NCBI RefSeq assembly: GCF_016793825.1
Contig: NZ_JAEULM010000012.1
Coordinates: forward strand, 1 to 33,508
Origin: Sphingopyxis sp.
GTDB lineage: Bacteria; Pseudomonadota; Alphaproteobacteria; Sphingomonadales; Sphingomonadaceae
Length of the DNA stretch: 33,508 bases
Direction: 5' to 3'
The position numbers and the translations under genes are program-made. Below are positions 16,777 through 24,200 of this stretch, in pieces. The notes under the pieces were generated by a model that saw nothing but the letters and a program-made list of their open reading frames with translations, ran no database searches and was not told where the DNA came from. Numbering within the stretch: the first letter of the stretch is position 1; each line of letters opens with the position of its first letter.

Positions 16777-17694
16777 ATGCCAGACCAACCCCGCAAGATG
16801 AGCGCCCTCCAGTCGAAGATCGCACGGCAGATACTCGATTATATCCGTGACAATGAACTGAGCGTCGGGCACCATCTGACCGAGGAAAGTTTTGCCGCCC
16901 AGTTCGGTGTGTCGCGCACGCCGGTGCGGCACACCTTGAGCTTCCTCGCCGAAGCCGGCATCCTCGAACTCATCCCCAACCGGGGATTGTTTCTTGCCAG
17001 GCATTGGAGCGATATCGATGTGGGCGACCTCGATATCCCCGATTCCGCGGAAGACGAACTGCACGCGCAGATATTGCGCGACCGGATCGGCGGCAAGCTG
17101 AACGGCCAGCATACCGAGACCGAGTTGATGCGCGCCTATTCGGTGCAGCGCGGAACCCTGACCCGGGTCCTGTGGCGCCTCGCGAAAGAGGGCGTAATCG
17201 AGCGCAGCGCAGGTATCGGCTGGACCTTTCTCGAAAGCCTCGAAAGCCCGGAGGCCCATTCGGCCAGCTATCGCCTCCGGCTCCTCATCGAACCCGCAGC
17301 CTTTGCCGAACCCGATTACGCGCTCGACCGCGAGCGCCTCGCCGGTTGCCGGGCGCTGCACGAAAGCCTGCTGCGCAAGGGACTGGAACGTGCGACCGCC
17401 ATCGAATGGTTCGAGGCCAATTCGGAATTCCACGAAATGATCGCTTCCTTTTCACGCAATCCCCATTTTCTCGACATCATCCAGCAACAGAACCGGCTAC
17501 GCCGGATCCGCGAATATGATGTGCGCGACAATGACCGCATGGCGCATTCGTGCCGCGAGCATCTGTCGATCATGACTGCGATGGAATCCGACGACCGCCC
17601 ACTGGCGGCACTCATCCTGCGTCGCCACCTTGAGGAAGCCAGCGATTTTGTCGCTCGCGAATGGGAAGAACTGCCCGAAATCAACGGGGCCTGA
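16777..17694 (+). CDS. GntR-family regulator with two winged-helix segments and an FCD domain
   Basis: 305 residues from ATG 16777; GTG 16768 and ATG 16798 are alternatives, and none has a strong ribosome site. Residues 8-75 are a GntR winged helix (ARQILDYIRDNEL, then LTEESFAAQFGVSRTPVRHT, then ILELIPNRGLFLA). Residues about 90-155 look like a second, divergent winged helix (LHAQILRDRIGGKLNG, TETELMRAYSVQRGTLTRVL, GVIERSAGIGWTFLE). The remainder is an FCD ligand-binding bundle with conserved EFHEMIASFSRNPHF and EHLSIMTAM; the metal-type residues (Asp/His) are partly visible. Tandem winged helices are unusual but occur in this subfamily. It is divergent from the importer operon and convergent with the dehydrogenase gene, overlapping it by 14 bases. 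It probably represses both until an amine or amino-acid-like inducer binds. Confidence 0.88.
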   Translation: MPDQPRKMSALQSKIARQILDYIRDNELSVGHHLTEESFAAQFGVSRTPVRHTLSFLAEAGILELIPNRGLFLARHWSDIDVGDLDIPDSAEDELHAQILRDRIGGKLNGQHTETELMRAYSVQRGTLTRVLWRLAKEGVIERSAGIGWTFLESLESPEAHSASYRLRLLIEPAAFAEPDYALDRERLAGCRALHESLLRKGLERATAIEWFEANSEFHEMIASFSRNPHFLDIIQQQNRLRRIREYDVRDNDRMAHSCREHLSIMTAMESDDRPLAALILRRHLEEASDFVAREWEELPEINGA

Positions 17695-19153
17695 TGTACC
17701 AGCCCCAGGGCGTGTCGGAGCAATAGCGGGTGATTTGCTTGACCTCGCGATACTGGGCCAGCCCCCACGCACCAAGTTCGCGCCCGACGCCGCTACGCTT
17801 CAATCCACCCCACGGCGCCTCGCAGAAGGTCGGCTGCGAACAGTTGATCCAGACCACCCCGGCACGAAATGCGCGCGCAACGCGCTCGCACCGGGCGGCA
17901 TCGCGCGACAGGACGGCCGCGGCGAGCCCATAGTCGCTGCAATTGGCGAGCGCGACAGCCTCCTCTTCGGTCCGGAAGCAGCGCACGGCAAGCACCGGTC
18001 CGAACACCTCCTCGGTCCAGATTTCGGCATCGACCGGCGGCTGGAACAGGATCGTCGGCTCATAGAAAAAGCCCGCATCGAGATGGGGCGGAACGCCTCC
18101 GCCGGCGAGCAGTTCGACGCCCTGCTCGCGTGCGCGATCGACAAATCCCGCGACCCGGTCGCGCTGCGCTGCGCTGATCAGTGGCCCGAGCGTCACGTCG
18201 GGATCGAGCCCGCTGCCGATCCGGATCGCCGCCACTTCCGTCACCAGCCTAGCGAGCAGCCTGTCGGCGATGCTCTCGTCGACGAGCAACCGCGATGTGG
18301 CACTGCAGACCTGCCCCTGGTTCCAGAAAACCCCGAACATGATCCATTCGACCGCCACCTCGATATCCACGTCGTCGAATATGAGGATCGCCGATTTCCC
18401 GCCGAGTTCGAGACTGACATTCTTGATGTCGGGCGCCGCGGCGGCCATGATCTTCGCACCGGTCGCCGCCGACCCGGTAAAGGCAACCTTATCGACATCG
18501 CGGTGCTCGACGAGCGACATGCCCGCCTCGCCGCCATAGCCGGTGAGAATGTTAAATACGCCGCGCGGCAGCCCGGCATCCTGCGCGATCCGTCCCAGTT
18601 CGAGCGCAGTCAGTGACGTCAATTCCGAAGGCTTGAGGACCATCGTCGCCCCTGCCGCCAATGCCGGGGCGACCTTCCAAGCCGCCATGAGCAAGGGATA
18701 GTTCCACGGAATGATCTGCGCCGCGACACCCACGGCCATGGTTTCGACCGACGCCGAAAAGCGGCTGTCGGGAACGGCCAATACGGCCCGATCGCCGCCA
18801 TCCAGATCGTCGGCCAGCCCGGCGTAAAAGCGAAAACAGGCTATCGTGTCGTCGACATCGCCAAATGACTCGGCGAGCGGCTTGCCATTGTCTCGCGTCT
18901 CGAGCGCGGCAAGCGCATCGCGCCGAACCTCGACCCCGTCGGCGATCGCACGAAGCAAGGCAGCCCGCTCCCGACCCGGAACCGCCTCCCATCCCTCGAA
19001 CGCCCTGCGCGCCGCTGCAACTGCCAGCCGCACCTCCCCGGCGCCGGCAGCCGCGACGGAGCCGATCACCTTTCCATTGGCCGGATTCACGCTGTCGATC
19101 GACCGCCCGTCCGCAGACTCGATCCAGTGACCATCGATCAGGAGTCTCAACAT
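17681..19153 (-). CDS. NAD(P)-dependent aldehyde dehydrogenase (betaine/aminoaldehyde dehydrogenase-like)
   Basis: 490 residues from ATG 19153; the frame is open upstream, but the ALDH homology begins at MLRLLIDGHW. Conserved parts: cofactor and oxyanion Asn151 (IPWNYP), Lys174 (VLKPSE), FTGSAATG (225-232), general base Glu249 (LELGGKS), nucleophile Cys283 (NQGQVCSATSR), and the GPVLAV and WGGLKRSG motifs. Length is normal for the superfamily. The closest look is to betaine-aldehyde and omega-aminoaldehyde dehydrogenases. It is not the CoA-acylating malonate-semialdehyde type, which is a point to note because the adjacent aminotransferase looks like the beta-alanine enzyme. The product should be a carboxylic acid. 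It is divergent from the aminotransferase, sharing a 150-base promoter region. Confidence 0.92.
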   Translation of the reverse strand: MLRLLIDGHWIESADGRSIDSVNPANGKVIGSVAAAGAGEVRLAVAAARRAFEGWEAVPGRERAALLRAIADGVEVRRDALAALETRDNGKPLAESFGDVDDTIACFRFYAGLADDLDGGDRAVLAVPDSRFSASVETMAVGVAAQIIPWNYPLLMAAWKVAPALAAGATMVLKPSELTSLTALELGRIAQDAGLPRGVFNILTGYGGEAGMSLVEHRDVDKVAFTGSAATGAKIMAAAAPDIKNVSLELGGKSAILIFDDVDIEVAVEWIMFGVFWNQGQVCSATSRLLVDESIADRLLARLVTEVAAIRIGSGLDPDVTLGPLISAAQRDRVAGFVDRAREQGVELLAGGGVPPHLDAGFFYEPTILFQPPVDAEIWTEEVFGPVLAVRCFRTEEEAVALANCSDYGLAAAVLSRDAARCERVARAFRAGVVWINCSQPTFCEAPWGGLKRSGVGRELGAWGLAQYREVKQITRYCSDTPWGWYIRPR

Positions 19154-19207
19154 ACAAAGCCTTTCCCGGAAAGCCTCCGCCCGCAAATTGCTCGTGAAGC
19201 GAAGAAA

Positions 19208-19275
19208 AATACAATGATACGCTAAATTTCCCGAATTTTTGGCTATGTCAAATATGATTTTGTATTTTATACAAA
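19208..19275. promoter_or_regulatory. Divergent promoter with TTGTATT elements and a 17-bp palindrome
   Basis: This A/T-rich region between the aldehyde dehydrogenase and aminotransferase genes holds AATACAA at 19208-19214 and, at 19259-19275, the perfect inverted repeat TTTGTAT-TTT-ATACAAA. The palindrome lies 30 bases from the aminotransferase start. Such sites are the usual form of FCD/GntR operators, and the regulator gene is next door. Binding is inference. Confidence 0.55.
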
Positions 19276-19304
19276 CAAAAATCATTTCAACGTGGAGAGG
19301 ATCT

Positions 19305-20627
19305 ATGACACAAGCCAGCCCGACCCAGCGATCGCATTCCGCCTTCTGGATGCCCTTTACGCACAATCGCCATTTTCGCTCGGAACCACGAATCCTCGCC
19401 TCGGCGCTGGGCATGCACTACAAGACCGAAAGCGGGCGCGAGATACTCGACGGCACTGCGGGTCTCTGGTGCGTCAATGCTGGGCACGGCCGGCACGAAA
19501 TCGTCAACGCGATTCAGCGCCAGGCCGCTATCCTCGGCTTCGGGCCGACCTTCCAGCTCGGACATCCGCTCGCCTTCGCGTTCGCCGACAGGCTGGTAGA
19601 GATGATGCCCACAGGCCTCGATCGCATCTTCTTCACCAACTCGGGCTCCGAAGCGGTCGACAGCGCGCTCAAGATCGCGCTCGCCTATCAGCGCGCAATC
19701 GGACAAGGGACCCGAACCCGGCTCATCGGGCGCGAACGCGGCTATCACGGCACCGGCTTCGGCGGCCTGTCGGTCGGCGGCATCGCGACCGTCCGGCGTG
19801 ACTTTTCCCCCCACATTCCCGGCACCGATCATCTGCGCCATACGCTGGCCGGGGAGCCCCTGTTCGCGGTCGGCCAGCCTGCGGACGGCGCCGAACTCGC
19901 CGACGATCTCGAAAGGCTGGTCGCCCTGCACGGCGCCGAGACGATCGCCGCGGTCATCGTCGAGCCGGTCGCCGGCTCGACGGGTGTGATCGTGCCGCCG
20001 GTCGGCTATCTCGAACGGCTGCGCGAAATTGCGACGCGTCACGGCATTCTGCTCATCTTCGATGAAGTCATCACGGCTTTCGGACGGCTTGGCGCCGCAA
20101 CCGCGGCGCATCATTTCGGAGTTACACCCGACCTGATCACGATGGCGAAGGGCCTGACCAACGCCGCCGTGCCGATGGGCGCGGTCGCCGTCCGCACCGA
20201 TATCCAGGAAGCAATCCTCAACGCTGCGGGGTTCGGCATCGAACTTCACCACGGCTACACCTATTCGGGGCATCCGCTCGCCGCGGCGGCGGGCCTCGCC
20301 ACGCTCGACGTCTATCAGAAAGACGGGTTGTTCGAGCGCGCCGCCGGTATCAGCCCCTATTTCTCGGCGAAGGTCCATTCGCTGCGCGGCGCGCGCCACG
20401 TCCGCGACATCCGCAACCTCGGCCTCGTAGCGGGGATCGAACTCGATCCCCGCGAGGGCGAGCCGGCGCGGCGGGCGCTGGAGATATTCCACCGCTGCTT
20501 CGACAGCGGCCTGCTGATCCGGGTAACCGGCGACATCATCGCGCTCTCGCCGCCACTGATCGCCGAAGAGGGCCATATCAACGCGATGATCGACACCATC
20601 CGCGCAGCGCTCGAAGCCGTCGACTGA
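19305..20627 (+). CDS. Class III omega-aminotransferase, beta-alanine:pyruvate type
   Basis: 440 residues from ATG 19305, chosen for the GGAGAGG just upstream; a longer start would add 22 residues of promoter DNA. The N-terminus FWMPFTHNRHFRSEPRILAS and FQLGHPLAFAFADRLVEMMP follow the omega-amino-acid:pyruvate aminotransferase pattern. PLP site residues are in place: GSEA (114-117), YHG, Asp253 (LIFDEVI) and Lys282 (MAKGLTNAAVPMG). HHGYTYSGHPLAAAAG matches the family. These enzymes move the amino group of beta-alanine or other omega-amines to pyruvate, giving an aldehyde and alanine. The aldehyde would be the substrate for the dehydrogenase encoded divergently. Substrate choice within the class is inference. 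Confidence 0.9.
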   Translation: MTQASPTQRSHSAFWMPFTHNRHFRSEPRILASALGMHYKTESGREILDGTAGLWCVNAGHGRHEIVNAIQRQAAILGFGPTFQLGHPLAFAFADRLVEMMPTGLDRIFFTNSGSEAVDSALKIALAYQRAIGQGTRTRLIGRERGYHGTGFGGLSVGGIATVRRDFSPHIPGTDHLRHTLAGEPLFAVGQPADGAELADDLERLVALHGAETIAAVIVEPVAGSTGVIVPPVGYLERLREIATRHGILLIFDEVITAFGRLGAATAAHHFGVTPDLITMAKGLTNAAVPMGAVAVRTDIQEAILNAAGFGIELHHGYTYSGHPLAAAAGLATLDVYQKDGLFERAAGISPYFSAKVHSLRGARHVRDIRNLGLVAGIELDPREGEPARRALEIFHRCFDSGLLIRVTGDIIALSPPLIAEEGHINAMIDTIRAALEAVD

Positions 20628-20657
20628 AGGGCGGCAGCCGGGCCGGTATATTCGACC

Positions 20658-20683
20658 GCGGGGGCGGATCCGTCCACCCCCGC
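20658..20683. terminator. Candidate bidirectional terminator between convergent genes
   Basis: GCGGGGG (20658-20664) pairs with CCCCCGC (20677-20683) around a 12-base loop containing GGATCC. It lies between the aminotransferase stop and the cupin stop, which face each other. No U tract, so the strength is uncertain. Confidence 0.35.
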
Positions 20684-20690
20684 CCATGCT

Positions 20691-21047
20691 TCAGCCATGC
20701 ATCTCGACATAATATTTCCGCGTCGTCACCGGCATGCGCCACAGGCCGCGAAACCCCTTTCGGATGATGAAAGCGTCGCCCGGGCCAAAACCCCACGACC
20801 CGCCGCCTTCCTCGACAAGCTCGATCCGCCCTGAAACCACACTGCAGAATTCGTCGAACGGATAGGATGCAAAGTCGATCGCTCCCGCCTCGCTCTCCCA
20901 CAGCCCGACGCTGGCCCGCGATGCAGCATGGTCATGCACCGTCACCCCGGACTCCACCGGGTCGCCCTCGACCACCTGATCGGGAAAACTCAGCCCCAGA
21001 TGATCGAGCGCCGCGCTCGCCGGAATCGGTAGCACATAGTCAGTCAT
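20691..21047 (-). CDS. Small cupin-domain protein (DUF861/Cupin_3 type)
   Basis: 118 residues from ATG 21047, chosen because GGGAG lies nine bases upstream; the next start (21056) leaves no room for a ribosome site. The single cupin barrel shows ASVGLWESEAGAIDFASYPF, DEFCSVVSGRIELVEEGGG, FGPGDAFIIRKGFRGLWRMP and a C-terminal RKYYVEMHG. Cupin_3 proteins (relatives of ureidoglycine aminohydrolase) often accompany amine or amino-acid catabolic genes, where they act as small metal enzymes or binding proteins. The expected metal His residues are largely missing from the usual motif (no clear HxH), so catalysis is doubtful. It overlaps the end of the PaiB-like gene by 8 bases, so the two are co-translated. 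Function here unknown. Confidence 0.75.
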   Translation of the reverse strand: MTDYVLPIPASAALDHLGLSFPDQVVEGDPVESGVTVHDHAASRASVGLWESEAGAIDFASYPFDEFCSVVSGRIELVEEGGGSWGFGPGDAFIIRKGFRGLWRMPVTTRKYYVEMHG

Positions 21048-21666
21048 TTTTGACATCTCCCATTGAATTGCGCATCAGTTCGGCAAGCGCGATATCGGCG
21101 GGGCGCCCGCGCTCGTGCAGAAAATCCGCTACCCCGGCTTGTTGCGCCACATCCTTGTCCTGACTGAGCTTCAGCGCGCCCTTGAGTTCGGTCACCTCGA
21201 TCGAGAACACGATCACGCCCTTGCGGAATGCAGCCGGGATCGCCGGATCGATTTCGGCAAGCGACCAGGGCACAGGCTCGAAACTTTCATAATGATCGAC
21301 GATCGCCTCGAGGTGCCGGCCGATCGCCTCTTCGTCCGCCTCGCGCCGCCAGCGCCCGCGCGCCTGGACGACCCCGTAATTCCATGTCGGGACATCGGGC
21401 GCCCGATAACAGCGCGGCGAAACATAGGCGTTGGGCCCCATGAACGCCGCGAGCACTTCCGCACCGTCGCGCAAATGCCGCCAGTGCGGGTTCGCGCGTG
21501 CAAAATGGCCATGCAGCCGCAATCCGGCCACACCTTCCTCAACGAGCAACGGCACATGGGACATCGCGAGCTCGTCGCCGCCCGCCAGAGCCGCGAAGCT
21601 GTGCGCCCGCATGAAGTCGATCAATACGCGCGTCCGCTCTTCCCGCAGCCACTCCGCCAGAAACAT
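21040..21666 (-). CDS. PaiB-like FMN-binding split-barrel protein
   Basis: 208 residues from ATG 21666 (MFLAEWLREE); the family normally starts with MF/MYxPxxFRE, and GGGGG lies upstream. Conserved PaiB blocks: LAMSHVPLLVEEG, LRLHGHFARANPHWRHL, GAEVLAAFMGPNAYVSP, and the signature DVPTWNYGVVQARG. Then KGVIVFSIEVTELKGALKLSQ. The Bacillus prototype PaiB was described together with PaiA in polyamine/acetyl-amine-linked regulation; most homologues have a flavin-reductase-like fold with unknown activity. Its place beside an amine-catabolic island suggests a link to amine metabolism. It is followed directly by the cupin gene. Confidence 0.85.
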   Translation of the reverse strand: MFLAEWLREERTRVLIDFMRAHSFAALAGGDELAMSHVPLLVEEGVAGLRLHGHFARANPHWRHLRDGAEVLAAFMGPNAYVSPRCYRAPDVPTWNYGVVQARGRWRREADEEAIGRHLEAIVDHYESFEPVPWSLAEIDPAIPAAFRKGVIVFSIEVTELKGALKLSQDKDVAQQAGVADFLHERGRPADIALAELMRNSMGDVKND

Positions 21667-22823
21667 CGCCACCCCCACCAGTACCGCCATCGACACACCA
21701 CACAGCAAAGCTGCCCCGACCGATCACATTGATTTCATATATTACGAAGACCTATTTTCAAGTCCAGTTTGAACAGAAAGGCTGGTATTTGGTATATTTT
21801 TTATGATAAATACAATTTATGAGATCCGACAAGACCTTTGCCCCTTCGGCAAAAAGCTGGCCAACCCGCGTCAAGGTGAGGCGCAAATGGCCGACTGCGG
21901 CTAGGCCGCTTTTAGGCACACACCCAAGAAAGCGGACGTCGGAGAATAAAGTGCGCACGCCGTCGCCACCTGCGTCCCGCAAAGTCGCGGCGGGGGTGTG
22001 GTTCTGGCGCGAGTGATATCTGGACAAATATCACAGGCGTTGAACAGCAGACTCCCTGCCTTTTCTCGACCTATTACCCCCGCCACGTCGCGTCGCGTCG
22101 CGTCGGGAAAACGCTCCGCGAACCAAGAAGCGCGTTCAACTCGCGCACGTTGCGCTGGATACCCGACACAGCGATGATGGCAGGTGACGTGATGGAAAAT
22201 CTGGCGAAACTGATTGGTGCTGCTCACAAGCGGCTTCATGAGGTGGATGCGTCACCGCTTAAGCTGACGGCCCATCCGGACGTGAAGGCGCCTGCGACCG
22301 AATAGATACGACGCCGAACAACGGTCGGAATGCTGGCGGCGGATATCCAGCGGGCTCTGCGGACGGGCGGCGCGCCAGCCCATGTGACGACGAATGGATG
22401 CTCGCACAAAACTGGCCGTTCTACTGGGGTCGGCAGCGCGCCATGTTCAGGATCGCGGCATGAAACCCGAAAAGCTGGACTTCGCCCGCGGCTTCGAGCT
22501 CTCGGCACAAGCTGACATGATATGCGTGTGGACGCGGTGACGGCCCGCGAAAGGCTGGCACATGTTCGCTGACGGCTTGGTGAAATTCAGGCAGCTTCCG
22601 GCTCGATAAGGGCGCCGCTAGTTGTGGCCTAAGCGATTGTTGTGCGCTGGGACTGATATCGATATTGTTTTACCAGCGGCAGGTGTCGGCTTCGTGCTCT
22701 TTACCGCTATTCTGAGATATATCTACGGCAGCGAGCGTCGGTGCTTGCCTCGCGGATTTCGGAAACAACCCGTTTTTTTATAATATCAGTTGATGAGCTG
22801 TTGATACAAAATGACATCGGGTA
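21667..22823. other. 1.16-kb region without a convincing gene; decayed coding traces
   Basis: The first 170 bases are A/T-rich promoter DNA for the PaiB-cupin pair. Further on, plus-strand fragments in different frames look protein-like: MENLAKLIGAAHKRLHEVDA ending at a stop near 22,305; DDEWMLAQNWPFYWGRQRAM near 22,390-22,450; and MKPEKLDFARGFELSAQADM near 22,460-22,530. This pattern suggests a gene broken by frameshifts, but I do not recognise the family. A pentamer repeat (GTCGC, about four units) lies at 22,086-22,105. Bases 22,600-22,823 are A/T-richer, with a run of T near 22,770. Confidence 0.35.
21809..21815 (-). promoter_or_regulatory. TTGTATT element upstream of the PaiB-cupin pair
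   Basis: AATACAA on the plus strand lies in a 100-base A/T-rich patch 143 bases before the PaiB-like start. It is the same heptamer as in the two divergent promoters of the island. Confidence 0.35.
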
Positions 22824-23231
22824 TTAAGCTACCACGACACTCAATTGTAAAGATCCGGCCAAGCGGTACATATCCGCTGAGCTTGCATTTGCCGCCTTTA
22901 TGACGACATCGTCCGTCTGGTCATAATATCGCTCAGATTGATCCATCAACACTTGATCGCCAGCGACAGTTTCGAGTTCGCCATTATAGCTGACTGAAAC
23001 ATCGCCGAATTCATTGCTGTCGAGACCGGAAAGCACAACTTGGTGACCCGTGTTGCAATTACGATAAACCTGGAGCACCAGCCGATCTTCCAAGACGGTG
23101 CCGCCGACGACATCGAGCGTGCAATGGACGGGAATCCTCAGAACAAGCCGAAGCGTCGCCGAGCTGGCAAAGGCGGCCGTCGGTGCAGCAGTCAGCGCAG
23201 CTGCGGTCAAAACTGCAATCGTTCGTTTCAT
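22824..23231 (-). CDS. Small secreted protein at the end of the Csu pilus operon, possible extra pilin-like subunit
   Basis: 135 residues from ATG 23231. Signal peptide MKRTIAVLTAAALTAAPTAA, cleavage after AFA. The mature part is about 113 residues and predicted all-beta, with a Cys pair (VHCTLDV and RNCNTGHQVVLSGLD) in the relative position seen in SCPU/Csu subunits and a final hydrophobic strand (LAGSLQLSVVVA). I do not recognise a named family. It lies 90 bases after the tip-protein stop on the same strand, with its own possible leader, so it may be co-expressed or separately controlled. Possible roles are an additional pilus subunit, an anchor or terminator subunit, or a chaperone-independent secreted protein; none can be chosen from sequence. 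Confidence 0.65.
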   Translation of the reverse strand: MKRTIAVLTAAALTAAPTAAFASSATLRLVLRIPVHCTLDVVGGTVLEDRLVLQVYRNCNTGHQVVLSGLDSNEFGDVSVSYNGELETVAGDQVLMDQSERYYDQTDDVVIKAANASSADMYRLAGSLQLSVVVA

Positions 23232-23321
23232 CGTCTGTCACCCCTATGGATGACACGCTATTAACGATGAGCCGTTGCGGACGAGATAAGGTAAATGGTT
23301 AAGGCGGGATTATGAAAATGA

Positions 23322-24200
23322 TCAATTGGCATCGACATCGACGGTGATGCGGTCGCGGTAACGGCCGGCAAAATTGTGCGTCGTATCGCCCAGCGTGATC
23401 GCGAGTTCATAGCTGGCACCCAGTATGGACATCGGCGGGGTCCGGTTCAGCGTCTGGACATTGGCGAGCGATAGCGCGTTCCCGTCAAACGTCGCGCTAT
23501 AGCTGAGCGGAGTCAGCGAAGGACTTTGCAGGTTCCGCATGATGCCGCCATTTTCCGATGTCAGCCGCACCTGGACACTGGAGTTGGCCCAGACGTTGAT
23601 GAAAACCCTGCCGGTCTGTCCCGTTTGAGCATTGGGGAAGTTGATGGTGGCAGGCGCCATGCCGATCGAGGTGAGCGAGGGCGACGGAGCGCCCGAGATG
23701 CTGATTTCGGAACGTGCGGGAACCGCCATTGTGACGATCGGGATAGCGCCGCCAACCGGGACCGGCTCGTTGGCAGCTGTTTCGCCCCGCAGCGTCAGGC
23801 GGCCCGTGTAGAGGCCGACAGGGACGATCTGTTGTGCCTGGACGGTGAACCGGATAGAAAATTTCTCGGAGCCGCCAGCGGGCACGTTGACATTGAAGGG
23901 GCCGAATTCGTTCGGCAGCGCGCCACTGTTTGCACCTTCGATGCGGTAAGCAAGATACTGTCCACCTGCCGTCATGTTGAGCTGGCCGTCGAGCGGCGCG
24001 ATGTAGAAGCGCCCGAGGCAAGCTTCGTCGCCACTGTTGGTCACCGACACGCGCAAATCAACCACCGTATTCTGCGGAGCGAAGGGGTCGTAGACGGCCT
24101 GGAGCCCGCCGCCGCTCGTACTGGCCGACAGTTCGCAAGCCTGTGCGCCCGTAGAGAAGGTCAGCAGCGCCCACGCCAAGGTCATGGGAAGATATTTCAT
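23322..24200 (-). CDS. csuE: Csu-type pilus tip protein (two SCPU-like domains)
   Basis: 292 residues. Start 24200 overlaps the usher stop by ATGA. Signal peptide ends GAQA before CELSAS. The N-terminal half is a receptor-like domain (YDPFAPQNTVVDLRVSVTNS, FYIAPLDGQLNM, LAYRIEGANSGALPNEFGPF). The C-terminal half is a spore-coat-U/pilin domain (INVWANSSVQVRLTSENGGI, ending GRYRDRITVDVDAN). Two-domain tip adhesins with a C-terminal pilin domain are the CsuE class of archaic chaperone-usher pili, where hydrophobic tip fingers bind abiotic surfaces. The position after the usher gene matches the Acinetobacter csu order. The gene symbol is by analogy, not proven orthology. Confidence 0.8.
   Translation of the reverse strand: MKYLPMTLAWALLTFSTGAQACELSASTSGGGLQAVYDPFAPQNTVVDLRVSVTNSGDEACLGRFYIAPLDGQLNMTAGGQYLAYRIEGANSGALPNEFGPFNVNVPAGGSEKFSIRFTVQAQQIVPVGLYTGRLTLRGETAANEPVPVGGAIPIVTMAVPARSEISISGAPSPSLTSIGMAPATINFPNAQTGQTGRVFINVWANSSVQVRLTSENGGIMRNLQSPSLTPLSYSATFDGNALSLANVQTLNRTPPMSILGASYELAITLGDTTHNFAGRYRDRITVDVDAN

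Noticed and set aside
17681-19414. 577-codon version of the aldehyde dehydrogenase
   Set aside because: It would begin inside the aminotransferase gene and cross the divergent promoter; the family starts at 19153.
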